Source of the DNA: Moritella sp. F3
GTDB lineage: Bacteria > Pseudomonadota > Gammaproteobacteria > Enterobacterales > Moritellaceae
Assembly: GCF_015082335.1 (NCBI RefSeq)
Contig: NZ_BLRL01000006.1
Coordinates: 99,928-163,927, forward strand
Length of the DNA stretch: 64,000 bases
Direction of reading: 5' to 3'
Both the position numbers and the translations under genes were made by a program. This document shows, one piece after another, positions 17,413 through 25,884 of this stretch. How positions within the stretch are numbered: the stretch's first letter is position 1; each line of letters begins with the position of its first letter. The notes below the pieces were generated by a model, which saw only the letters and a program-made list of their open reading frames with translations, searched no databases and was not told the origin of the DNA.

Positions 17413-18402
17413 ATGGAAAAAAAACAAGCTGTCCCCCTTACGTTTAATGACGTTAAAGAAGTGTGTGACCGACTTCATTCAATGAATGAGAAAGTGAGTG
17501 GCAATAGAATTATTGCTGAGTTGGGTCGTGGATCCAAGGGTACAGCGCTGAATTTTATCAAGCAGTGGCGTGAAGAATTAGATGCATCATTACAACATTT
17601 ACGTGACAGCATGGGCTTCAGTGAGGCGTTCTCAATCAGTTTCATGCAGGAAATTGGCCGGTACAAAAGTGAAATTGCTCTACAGTTTGAGGAGACACTA
17701 ACAGCAGCTAAATTATTAGAAGCAGAAGCTTTAATTGCTCTGACTGAAGCTGAACAAAAGCTTGAAATTGCATATTCTGATCTCGGGAAAAAAGATGAAG
17801 CCATTACAGCCTTCAAGCAAGAAATTGCAACTATAACCTCCTCCAGCAAAACTTCCGATGGGGCTTTACGCAGTCAAATTATTGATCTAGAAAAAAGCAT
17901 AAGTGAACATGTAGGAAAGGCCGATCGCCTAACAACGGAATTGGCAAAAGCTGAAGTAAGACTAGGAGACAATTTTACATTCGTTACAGAAGCTAAGTTA
18001 ACATTGGAAAAAAAACAAGGTGATATTGATACCTTGAGTAACGAGTTATCTAAATCAAATGAAATAATTGCAACATTAACAGCTCAAGATAAAGCAGCCA
18101 ATGATGCATTACAGCTACTTCAGACTCAATCAAAGACAAGCATACTATCACTTGAAAATAGGTTATCACAAGGTGAAGCACAATCGATAGCTTTGGCAGA
18201 TATAACAAGATCTGAAAGAAAAGATCTGCAGGGTGAAGTTTCTAAGCTTAATACCCAATTTGCCTCCGAGTCCGCAAGCCATCAAGCGTTAATTATCTCG
18301 TATGGGGAGACAGGTAAATTACTTGATTTAGAACGGGCTGCTCATGATGTAACAAGGGGTGAGCTCTCAATATTGCAGAAGCTAAATGCGAACAATAAAT
18401 AA
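17413..18402 (+). CDS. kfrA: KfrA-like DNA-binding coiled-coil protein, 329 aa
   Basis: Residues about 10-125 match the KfrA N-terminal DNA-binding domain (VKEVCDRLHSMNEKVSGNRIIAELG, then RGSKGTALNFIKQWR). The rest is a long heptad-rich coiled coil (about 105-325). KfrA proteins of IncP and other plasmids are autorepressors that also aid plasmid stability, perhaps by forming nucleoid-like filaments. ATG at 17413 is preferred over an upstream TTG. Inverted repeats upstream are probable operators. It is followed 11 bases later by the tus homologue. Confidence 0.8.
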   Translation: MEKKQAVPLTFNDVKEVCDRLHSMNEKVSGNRIIAELGRGSKGTALNFIKQWREELDASLQHLRDSMGFSEAFSISFMQEIGRYKSEIALQFEETLTAAKLLEAEALIALTEAEQKLEIAYSDLGKKDEAITAFKQEIATITSSSKTSDGALRSQIIDLEKSISEHVGKADRLTTELAKAEVRLGDNFTFVTEAKLTLEKKQGDIDTLSNELSKSNEIIATLTAQDKAANDALQLLQTQSKTSILSLENRLSQGEAQSIALADITRSERKDLQGEVSKLNTQFASESASHQALIISYGETGKLLDLERAAHDVTRGELSILQKLNANNK

Positions 18403-18413
18403 AGGTGTGAGAG

Positions 18414-19298
18414 ATGATAAATGAATTAGGTGCTACAGTTAAAATTGACCTTGAAACGTGTATGGGAGAGATTGAATTACAATTACAGGAGCTATCCAAA
18501 GTTTTAAGAGCATCAAACCCTACGGCACAGGTATATGTTTTACCGTTAATAACTAAAGAAGACGAAAACGTAGATAATAAAATAATAGCAGTGAAATCAG
18601 TAACAGGCGAACGAGCTGTCGACCTTGCTATTCAGGCTTATAAAAAATTCATTATTGATGATAATGTTTCGTTAAAATGTGTATATCGGTTACCTGGCTT
18701 TATCCAAGTTAAAACTAATCACGAATTAATATTAAGTATTATTGATAGAATTAATTGCCTAAAAGCTGATTTTAAAAATCAGGTAATTAAGGCCGGTCCT
18801 AGGATGGTTAGATTTAGACTGGTTCATGAACTATTCCCATATACAAATACAAAACAAATTTACCGTCGTATCAACATCCATAAAGGCCTCGATATTCATA
18901 AGGTTAAATTCATTTGGGCGAGAAAGCATTCGGTTAAAAAAATCACAAAAATAGAAGTTTTGACCCTACTTGATGAACAAATACGTGAACGTTTACAAGA
19001 CGAAACATGGGTAAAAGATGTAAATGCAGACATCGATAAAATAAAGCGGCTACCTGATGATATAGTTTTAAGAATAAAACGGAGTATAAAGGAGCACCCG
19101 ATGATAATCATTAATAATGATATACAACTGCAGTGTGCATTACCTCTAATTGTTCTACAAGATATGCCATTCAGAGTACGAGAATTACATAATTATGATC
19201 CAAGTGATTCTCGAAGTGAACGCTCAGACGTTATAATTTCGAATGAACCTATTATCAAACGGATGCACCTTTTTGACCTAATCAAAACGGACTCATAA
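18414..19298 (+). CDS. tus: Tus-like replication terminus-binding protein, 294 aa
   Basis: The length and order of motifs match Tus (E. coli protein 309 aa): VLPLITKEDEN near the start, CVYRLPGFIQV, INCLKADFKNQVI, VKFIWARKHSVKKI, IKRLPDDIVLRIKRSIKEHP, ALPLIVLQ, ELHNYDPSDS and a C-terminal MHLFDL. Tus binds Ter sites as a monomer and blocks DnaB helicase from one side, limiting fork travel. A plasmid copy would control where or in which direction its replication ends. GGTGTGAGAG precedes the ATG and the gene lies 11 bases after kfrA. Confidence 0.82.
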   Translation: MINELGATVKIDLETCMGEIELQLQELSKVLRASNPTAQVYVLPLITKEDENVDNKIIAVKSVTGERAVDLAIQAYKKFIIDDNVSLKCVYRLPGFIQVKTNHELILSIIDRINCLKADFKNQVIKAGPRMVRFRLVHELFPYTNTKQIYRRINIHKGLDIHKVKFIWARKHSVKKITKIEVLTLLDEQIRERLQDETWVKDVNADIDKIKRLPDDIVLRIKRSIKEHPMIIINNDIQLQCALPLIVLQDMPFRVRELHNYDPSDSRSERSDVIISNEPIIKRMHLFDLIKTDS

Positions 19299-19320
19299 AT
19301 GAAACATTTTCATAACTTAA

Positions 19321-19353
19321 AAAAAAGCCAATCTATAAAGATTGGCTTTTTTA
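19321..19353 (+). terminator. Rho-independent terminator
   Basis: AAAAAAGCCAATCT pairs with AGATTGGCTTTTTT, ending the kfrA-tus unit. It is symmetric and could also act on the convergent strand. Confidence 0.85.
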
Positions 19354-19568
19354 TTAATATTTAGTTTTCTAATAAGTGAAGACGTAACTCCAGAGACTTA
19401 ACTAATGCTATTGCATCATTAAGTGCATCAACTGGATCCCGACTTTTTGTAATCACTAGTTGTTCATATAACCAACGTGATTAATATTGAATTATTGATA
19501 ACCTTCATATTTGTTTCACTTGCGTTGAGGTTTAAGATTCAAAGACAACTTTATATTAAAAATAAATA

Positions 19569-19892
19569 TTAGAAATCCCACTCGCTATTTTCACCATGTT
19601 TAATAAGCATTCCTATTGTTTCAAGTTCGTGATATTGGAACAAGGTTACAATCATTGGATCAGGAATTATGCTCGGATCTAACAGGTTAATATCGATTGA
19701 ACCCTGAAGTGTACTAAGTATATGATTTTTACGATATTCAATATTTTGTTCACAGTCCTCATCAAAACCATTATTCTCGTATAGTGAATGAGCTGTCAGG
19801 ACAATGATATTCCAGAAGTGTTCAAGGGTTTCTATACCATTAATAATTGTAAGCTTACCTTTGATGTTTAGTGGGATTGCAATTACGGACAT
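19569..19892 (-). CDS. hypothetical protein, 107 aa
   Basis: The start at 19892 is preferred because GGAGTTATCA precedes it; an ATG four codons earlier lacks a binding site. Sequence features are a Trp-containing helix (LEHFWNIIVLTAHSL) and a Pro-rich turn (SIIPDPMIV). No family is recognised. Last gene of the six-gene - strand operon that begins at leader copy 12. Confidence 0.6.
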   Translation of the reverse strand: MSVIAIPLNIKGKLTIINGIETLEHFWNIIVLTAHSLYENNGFDEDCEQNIEYRKNHILSTLQGSIDINLLDPSIIPDPMIVTLFQYHELETIGMLIKHGENSEWDF

Positions 19893-19974
19893 TGATAACT
19901 CCATTTGTTGTATGTTTATCTAATGAGTAAACCAGATCAAATAAATTAGCCGGCTAAGTAAGTTTCATTAAAAA

Positions 19975-20328
19975 TTACGCAGTGTAACCTTCTGTTTTCA
20001 TTGCAGCGAGCACATCTGCAGAGTAAACATTGTCACCAAACATTATTTGAGTACCTTGTTCGACATTGTCTTCAAGCCATAGCAGTAATTCTTCAATTGC
20101 AGTGGGTGTTTTGAGTAGTTCATTCTCCACCGGATTTTCTGATGCTTGAGCAAGAACTGGAATGACAGTATTTGTGAATTTGAAGTCAGCAATTATGTCT
20201 TCTTTAACTGCTTGTCCCAAAAGATTGTTGATTTGATCTGCAATATCGTCTCCGTCACTAACGTTAGCAGCCATGGCTAATTTAACTGTTACGAGGGCGT
20301 GAATTGCGTTCGGTTTTAAATTATTCAT
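19975..20328 (-). CDS. hypothetical protein, 117 aa (paralogue of the gene at 6954 N-terminus)
   Basis: ATG has TTAGGAAATTAAT in front. The first 70 residues align with the N-terminus of the 247-aa protein at 6954-7697 (PNAIHALVTVKLAM, IADFKFTN). The C-terminal 45 residues are acidic and distinct (LWLEDNVEQGTQIMFGDNVY). Both copies are in leader-controlled operons. Function unknown. Confidence 0.62.
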   Translation of the reverse strand: MNNLKPNAIHALVTVKLAMAANVSDGDDIADQINNLLGQAVKEDIIADFKFTNTVIPVLAQASENPVENELLKTPTAIEELLLWLEDNVEQGTQIMFGDNVYSADVLAAMKTEGYTA

Positions 20329-20407
20329 ATTAATTTCCTAATGGAGTCTTGAAAAAAAAGGCTAAATTACATGTGTAAATTAGCCGATTCGAGTTTTGAA
20401 GTTGAAG

Positions 20408-20812
20408 TTATCCGAATAGGCCTTCATGGAAAGCATCGTCAAGATAACGCCCTACTTGCCATGAAAGATCGTGGTCGAAATACTTAATTCCGAACAGTTC
20501 TAATATTGTCCCTTCATTTACCACGCAAACAGTAACGTAGTAACCTTCACAACCGCCGTGGTCTACGATGATTTTAATTTTACCTGATGGCCAAGTGTCT
20601 TTAGGATTAATGCCCCATTCAATATCACAACGCTCTGCATTACCAAGAGCAGTGCAATCGGGAGCAATTTCATGAATGATAAGTTGAGCCAGTACATTTT
20701 TGAAGTTGTTGAACACCTCTTCAATTCTAAAAGTACGGTCCAGCATTAACATGCCTGGTCTAGTTGGATTTGGTATCCAAGTGTCAGTTTTGATTACTAT
20801 ACGATCGGACAT
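20408..20812 (-). CDS. hypothetical protein, 134 aa
   Basis: An operon gene with GGTAATACT before its ATG. The protein has Trp and Cys residues in ERCDIEWGINPKDTWPSG and a Gly-rich stretch DHGGCEGYYV. No family is recognised. Confidence 0.6.
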   Translation of the reverse strand: MSDRIVIKTDTWIPNPTRPGMLMLDRTFRIEEVFNNFKNVLAQLIIHEIAPDCTALGNAERCDIEWGINPKDTWPSGKIKIIVDHGGCEGYYVTVCVVNEGTILELFGIKYFDHDLSWQVGRYLDDAFHEGLFG

Positions 20813-20895
20813 AGTATTACCTATAATTTTGGATGGTGACCTATTGGTCAGTTGGAGTTCAAAACGCCCTTATAGCGTGATATCGAAATAAGGGG

Positions 20896-21300
20896 TTAAA
20901 AAGTTATATCTTGCCAACCTGCACAAGCACAGATAAGGGTTCTACCTTCAACTATAATTACATCACCAATTGATGTACTAGAGTTAAATGTATTTTCACT
21001 GATTAGTTCGACCTGTTCATTGTCACCCCAAAAGTGATTAATTGAATTCGTCAACGTAAATACTTCATCTATGTCAGTTGCGATTACTTTTGCTGCGATC
21101 TCAAAGTATTGATTATGCTCACGCCAAAGTTCAATAGCTGCATCAATAGAAATAGAACCTAGTCGTTTTAGATTGACTATTTTCTCTTCCGCTTCCGTTA
21201 AGCCAGAAGGATATTTACTATAAATATCCATAAATTCATTTGTATGACGATAAACTTCAAAGGTTTTGGTGGTTGGAATAACAAGATTAGAATAACTCAT
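20896..21300 (-). CDS. hypothetical protein, 134 aa
   Basis: ATG follows GAGGATAATATCG, inside the end of the upstream gene, so the two overlap by 14 bases and are likely translationally coupled. Sequence is mostly helical (AIELWREHNQYFEIAAKVI). No family is recognised. Confidence 0.6.
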   Translation of the reverse strand: MSYSNLVIPTTKTFEVYRHTNEFMDIYSKYPSGLTEAEEKIVNLKRLGSISIDAAIELWREHNQYFEIAAKVIATDIDEVFTLTNSINHFWGDNEQVELISENTFNSSTSIGDVIIVEGRTLICACAGWQDITF

Positions 21301-21529
21301 CGATATTATCCTCAGTCACTGTTTCACCGTCTTTAGTCAGTTCATAAAGAAATCGAAACTCAACAACAAAAGCTTTAACAACTGCTTTGTAGGTATCAAG
21401 TTTTAACATCTTATCGCGAAATGCTCGCTGTTCTTGACGCGATTCGCACATTTGACGTTTTGCACTTTCTCCGATTGAGATCAAAGACATGGTGTTACCA
21501 GAACGGCCGTCAAGATCGATAGTTTGCAT
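21287..21529 (-). CDS. hypothetical protein, 80 aa
   Basis: ATG with TTAAGGAATTTAAT in front. A small helical protein rich in Arg, Lys, Glu and Gln (AKRQMCESRQEQRAFRDKML) with an acidic end. It overlaps the next gene by 14 bases. No family is recognised. Confidence 0.58.
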   Translation of the reverse strand: MQTIDLDGRSGNTMSLISIGESAKRQMCESRQEQRAFRDKMLKLDTYKAVVKAFVVEFRFLYELTKDGETVTEDNIDELF

Positions 21530-21584
21530 ATTAAATTCCTTAATGGATTGTTGGATTTTGCCAGAAGGCAGATTGGGTTTATGT

Positions 21585-21905
21585 TTAGTGTTTATTTAAA
21601 CTTTGTATCTTAGTTACGATTTTAGATTTCGAAAACTTACCAGATGGCGCGTAGCCAGCTTCCTCTTTAGCTTTCTGGCGTATTAAATTCTTACCAGTAA
21701 GCTTTGATTCACGATTTTGTTCACAGTAAATTTGTTCGACAATCAACATGAAATTGAGGTCAGTAAGAGCTGTTTTAAGGCTTTCGATTAGTACTTGGTT
21801 TTTTATCAGGCGCTTACCAATGAAGATGGCGCCAATAGTTGGGATTAGAGCTTGAACAATACCGGTTGCGGCCTTAATCAGTTCTATCATTAATATTTTT
21901 TCCAT
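21585..21905 (-). CDS. small membrane-anchored protein, 106 aa
   Basis: The start at 21905 (MEKILMIELIKAATG) follows AGGGTAAATCTT. Longer in-frame starts overlap the structured leader and are rejected. Residues about 8-32 (IKAATGIVQALIPTIGAIFIG) form one hydrophobic helix; the rest is polar and basic. First gene of the - strand operon. No family is recognised. Confidence 0.6.
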   Translation of the reverse strand: MEKILMIELIKAATGIVQALIPTIGAIFIGKRLIKNQVLIESLKTALTDLNFMLIVEQIYCEQNRESKLTGKNLIRQKAKEEAGYAPSGKFSKSKIVTKIQSLNKH

Positions 21906-22208
21906 AAGATTTACCCTATGTGGAAGGATTGAAAGTAAGGCAGCGTAAGAACGCTTGTCGCTAACAGCCTTGTGCGACAATCTAGTGATTGGAATATCAC
22001 GTAAAACAGCGATGAAATATCAATTTACTGAGTTCAGGAAGGCAAAATTTCATAGCTCTTTTGAGTATTATAGTGTTGGGAGTCATACCCAGAAAAGTGT
22101 GACGGCGTCACGGGGTATTGTAGTTGGGCGAAACGTGGAAGTGAGGCTTCAATGACGCACTTAGCCTAGTGCGTATCAATACTTTACATTATCTGTAATT
22201 ATTTACAA
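21906..22208 (-). promoter_or_regulatory. structured leader, copy 12 (minus strand)
   Basis: Read on the - strand: promoter TTGTAA (22208-22203), 16-base spacer, TAAAGT (22186-22181). PK1: ACGCAC 22174-22169 with GTGCGT 22160-22155, AGGCT 22167-22163 with AGCCT 22148-22144. Palindrome GTGACGCCGTCAC 22111-22099. PK2: TGTCGC 21979-21974 with GCGACA 21961-21956, AGGC 21970-21967 with GCCT 21941-21938, inner hairpin AGCGT/ACGCT, end TACTTTCAA. It faces the - strand operon. Confidence 0.88.
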
Positions 22209-22349
22209 CAGTGTATATGCGAACTACTCAAATTAGCAATTCAAGAAGTGTTAGTTATCCACAGATTTTGTGGATTACTTTGTACAAATAGGATTAACAT
22301 AAAGAATTCAAAGGGTAACTGCTATAGCTAAACTTTAAATTCATGATAA

Positions 22350-22706
22350 TTAATTGAACCAATCAATATTTGATTTCTTTTGTACGATCACGGCATTCTT
22401 CCAATCAATTGCAAGAAAATGATTACTCGGATCGTAATGTGTTGCCATTACCACATTGTCTTTGCCTAACTTAGGAACTAGGCTATTATTTCCTTGTGTG
22501 GTTTTACGAATTAAAGTGACCTCTTCAATAGAGGCGTTCCAGAACAGTATTTCACCATCAGGTTCTTGAGTTGCACAAGTTGACCCTTTGGGCCAAGTCA
22601 TATTATCTATAACTTCAAGTAGGGATACACACTGAACCTGAACCTGATTAGTAACACCAACTACACTAGGTTGAAAAACTATTAAATCTTTGATCTTTAA
22701 CACCAT
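22350..22706 (-). CDS. hypothetical protein, 118 aa
   Basis: The ATG at 22706 (MVLKIKDLIVFQPS) is chosen; an in-frame extension of 15 codons is hydrophobic and less likely. The ribosome binding site is weak, so the start is uncertain. Composition is beta-rich (EILFWNASIEEVTLIRK). No family is recognised. Confidence 0.5.
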   Translation of the reverse strand: MVLKIKDLIVFQPSVVGVTNQVQVQCVSLLEVIDNMTWPKGSTCATQEPDGEILFWNASIEEVTLIRKTTQGNNSLVPKLGKDNVVMATHYDPSNHFLAIDWKNAVIVQKKSNIDWFN

Positions 22707-22751
22707 GACTAAAGTATAATAACAAGTGACTATAATATCATACCACATCAC

Positions 22752-23274
22752 CTGAAAGTATTATGGCTGAATATTAACTAACAACATGATTGGTTATTAC
22801 TCTTGAAAAATTGACATCACTCTCCACAAACTACTGGATAACAGAAAGTAAAACACATTTCATATTACAGTCAATCAAGTCAAAGTAATCCTAAAAAAAC
22901 TAAATTAAAGTATGCATGTTGTCATAAAGAAATTACTTATATTTTGATATATAGCAACGTATTGTTGCGGTCTATTTAAAATTTGGACAAAGTAACGATA
23001 CTAACAGTCTTCACGGGCTAGTTTGTGTAAAAAAATTACATGTATTTTTAATACTCGGCAACAAAATGACTTTGAAAAATCGTATTCCTAAAAGGATACT
23101 TTAATTATCTTCAGTAATTACTTGTTTGAGAGGCCGTCGGAATAAGTTGAAGGTTAGATTTAGTGGATTAACTAAAACTTGATATTAAAGCAGTGAGATA
23201 TTGTAAAATAAATTAAGATTGTCAAAGCCTGGCTTCTCTTGCAAGTCGATTTGGCTTTGAGTGAATAACTTAAA
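22752..23274. other. non-coding stretch
   Basis: No supported gene or structure. It is AT-rich and separates the - strand genes on either side. Confidence 0.45.
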
Positions 23275-24027
23275 CTAGTAGGTTGTACTTCTAGGGGTAC
23301 TGTCAGAACCATCTTTAACTCGAATACTTAAAAGATTACTGGCTTCTTTGTTTATCGTAAACGTTATAGAACTCATTGATTCAATGTTTATAAAAGCATC
23401 TAACAAGCCCCTGTCACTTTGGCTTGTTGTTGATAGCCATAAGAGTTTAATCAGCATATCTCGACGTTCATTTTCATCTACAGCTGGAAATGCATTGTCG
23501 ATACTTTGAATTATATCAGACCTAATCGAACTATACTCAGCTACCGTATATTTAGCTGCAGCCATAGATATAAGTGATTCAAATGCAAATTTTGGCATCG
23601 GAACACTGTAAATTTCATCACTATCAACAGTCGTGATATTAATTTCTGATTGAGTGTTGTTATTCACTAAGTCTTTCGAAGTAGATCCGGTGACAATTTT
23701 GAATTTTAGAGATAGAGTTAACGCTTGAAAATATAGATAAAAATCATTATCATTATCAAACAGTCTATTTAGCAATTGTTCTTTAGTTTCCCTAATCCCA
23801 AGTTCAGCCTGAAGTAGGTTAAGGATTCGTGATAGTAAGTTAACGCCATTATTCTTGATAACATGAGCACGGGTTTTTTCATTAACTTTTAAACGAGAAA
23901 AACTATCAGCAAGAGTTCTATCGTTTGTAATAATTTTAAACTCAGGTTGAACTATTTCTAACATCTCTTTCGAGAATAAACCACCAAACTCATCGTTACG
24001 AAATCGACAGGTTCCAATTGTAATCAT
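23275..24027 (-). CDS. hypothetical protein, 250 aa
   Basis: ATG has AGGGTTAGTATC in front. The protein is mostly helical (VNLLSRILNLLQAELGI) with an acidic middle and a beta-like end. No family is recognised. Spaced about 200 bases after the EAL gene on the same strand, so it may be co-regulated with it. Confidence 0.6.
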   Translation of the reverse strand: MITIGTCRFRNDEFGGLFSKEMLEIVQPEFKIITNDRTLADSFSRLKVNEKTRAHVIKNNGVNLLSRILNLLQAELGIRETKEQLLNRLFDNDNDFYLYFQALTLSLKFKIVTGSTSKDLVNNNTQSEINITTVDSDEIYSVPMPKFAFESLISMAAAKYTVAEYSSIRSDIIQSIDNAFPAVDENERRDMLIKLLWLSTTSQSDRGLLDAFINIESMSSITFTINKEASNLLSIRVKDGSDSTPRSTTY

Positions 24028-24224
24028 GATACTAACCCTTTATACGACTTTTCACATTTAACATTCGGAAATGTCATAGTGAGTCTTAATAGTTATAACT
24101 TATAATCTATTATAGGTTATCTAAATTCAGAAAACGAAAGTTATAACGTTAATTTACAATTATTTAAGCGTAAAGGCACTCCCTTTGGGTTATATCTTAT
24201 GTTTTTTGGTTATAAGAGGTTGAT

Positions 24225-25031
24225 TTAAACAATCTCAAACTTAGAAATTAGAGATCCATTAGGTTTTCCCAAATAATAGCCTTGACAATACTGAACCCCC
24301 CTTTGCTTAAGTGATTCCAATTGCATTTCTGTTTCTATTCGCTCTGCAATGACAGTAGCACCAATACCATGAGAAAGGTTTATAATAGCTTTTAGTAACT
24401 CTGGATTGTCTTCCTCCGAACCAATATTATCAACAAAAACACCATCGATTTTAAGGTAATCTGGTTTGAGCCATGTGAAGAGTGCTAAATTACTGAACCC
24501 TGTACCGAAATCATCTATTGATAAGCAAAACCCTAATGAGGCTAAAACATCTAAATTATCAATTACTGGTTTAGAACGTTTCAACTCTGAACGCTCAGTT
24601 ATCTCTAAAACTATTCTATGTCCTATATTGGTAATGTCTTCATCTGACATCAACCGTCGTACATGTGATATAAAATAATTTTTGATAATATGGTCTGGCT
24701 CAATATTCACTGATAGATAGAAGCGTTTATCCTTATACTTACTAATAGTTCTTATTGCATGCTTAAGACTGAACAAATCAAAATTAAATCGTGTTCTATC
24801 GGTTAAGTTATCGAATAGTGTCGATATGTTAACGCGACCTTTGATACCTTTAATTTCTGCTCTAGAAAGCATCTCAAACCCAACAACTGATTCGTTTATT
24901 ACATCTACGATAGGTTGATAATAATACTGGTTTGGTGATAGTAAAGCATCCATGACTCTGTCGTCGAGTTTTACATTTGAATAGTCAATACACAATGGCA
25001 CTTCGGCACCGGCCCCACTTACTATCTTCAT
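24225..25031 (-). CDS. EAL-domain c-di-GMP phosphodiesterase, 268 aa
   Basis: A stand-alone EAL domain, expected to hydrolyse cyclic di-GMP to pGpG. Visible motifs: YYQPIVD, GFEMLSR (EML in place of EAL), VNIEP, LEITERS, IDDFGTGFSN, YLKIDG, VIAERIETE and CQGYYLGKP. The key acidic residues, the loop-6 DDFGTG and the Lys are present, so activity is plausible. AERIE replaces the usual AEGVE. No signal peptide, membrane or sensor region is seen; the 30 N-terminal residues are short. Start follows AGGGGTTAGA. Confidence 0.85.
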   Translation of the reverse strand: MKIVSGAGAEVPLCIDYSNVKLDDRVMDALLSPNQYYYQPIVDVINESVVGFEMLSRAEIKGIKGRVNISTLFDNLTDRTRFNFDLFSLKHAIRTISKYKDKRFYLSVNIEPDHIIKNYFISHVRRLMSDEDITNIGHRIVLEITERSELKRSKPVIDNLDVLASLGFCLSIDDFGTGFSNLALFTWLKPDYLKIDGVFVDNIGSEEDNPELLKAIINLSHGIGATVIAERIETEMQLESLKQRGVQYCQGYYLGKPNGSLISKFEIV

Positions 25032-25118
25032 TCTAACCCCTAATTCTAATTATAATTATATTGGCAGAATTAGATGATAACCCTTTCTAATAAAGATATG
25101 TGAATCGGCCGAATATCG

Positions 25119-25556
25119 TTATTCAAACTCTTTTTTAATTAAATTAGTAATTAAACGCCTAAATTTATTTTTGTCCATTTTATCAATTTCTAATGAGTTC
25201 ATCATTTTACCAACAGTCGACTTGCTTATCGGCAAATTAATCGTAATACCAGTAACAGCTTCCTTATTTTTAACATTTTTACGAAGTCTGAATTGACGTA
25301 GAGCACGTCTCAAAGACTCCTTAATCTCAATTTTTAAACCGTCAGCAATGAATTCATTTAATTTATACTTTGCATTTTTAGTATCAGCTGTAACCTCACA
25401 GGCGATTTTCTTTTTTGATAAATAGGTAAGAGCGTAAACTATTTCTTCATTTGTAGAAACGTACTCAACTTTAGGAGCAGCATTCATGTCAATTGCCCAC
25501 AATCTAACGAGACAAGCATAATCTCTACCCTCCAAATATATTTTGACCATTTTCAT
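25119..25556 (-). CDS. hypothetical basic protein, about 145 aa
   Basis: The start at 25556 overlaps the end of the membrane-protein gene by 32 bases; an ATG two codons later or longer forms are possible and none has a clear ribosome binding site. The protein is basic near its centre (SLRRALRQFRLRKNVKNKE) and could bind nucleic acid. Third gene of a compact three-gene - strand operon. No family is recognised. Confidence 0.5.
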   Translation of the reverse strand: MKMVKIYLEGRDYACLVRLWAIDMNAAPKVEYVSTNEEIVYALTYLSKKKIACEVTADTKNAKYKLNEFIADGLKIEIKESLRRALRQFRLRKNVKNKEAVTGITINLPISKSTVGKMMNSLEIDKMDKNKFRRLITNLIKKEFE

Positions 25557-25884
25557 GAGCAATTGTTGACTCAATGTTACACGCCCAATACAAAACAAAG
25601 AACCGTATAACAGCTTCACAGCCGAAGAGTAAAAAGGTGATAGCAAACATCTGAGCATCAAAGTTTTGGCCGAAGACCAAGCCCCAGGCTGCACCAAGAA
25701 AAATAGCTATAAGTAACACCGGAACTATTAGAGCTAATAAAGAAGATGCAGAGTCAAGATAGAGTCCATAGAACATTTTACCCTTTGTCTCATACGAGCG
25801 TACATCAGCGGAGATAAAGTGCAGAGAGCTGTCATGTTTACCACTTTTAACAGCTTCAAATAATTTTCTATTATATTTCATCAT
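25525..25884 (-). CDS. membrane protein, 119 aa
   Basis: Two hydrophobic segments, about residues 48-68 (LLALIVPVLLIAIFLGAAWG) and 79-100 (FAITFLLFGCEAVIRFFVLY), predict an inner-membrane protein with a cytosolic N-terminus. Its ATG overlaps the stop of the upstream gene (TAATG), so the two are translationally coupled. No family is recognised. Confidence 0.62.
   Translation of the reverse strand: MMKYNRKLFEAVKSGKHDSSLHFISADVRSYETKGKMFYGLYLDSASSLLALIVPVLLIAIFLGAAWGLVFGQNFDAQMFAITFLLFGCEAVIRFFVLYWACNIESTIAHENGQNIFGG

Noticed and set aside
19361..19474. Minus-strand stretch reading DPVDALNDAIALVKSLELRL
   Set aside because: About 37 codons with no supported start; possibly the end of a decayed gene, too short to call.
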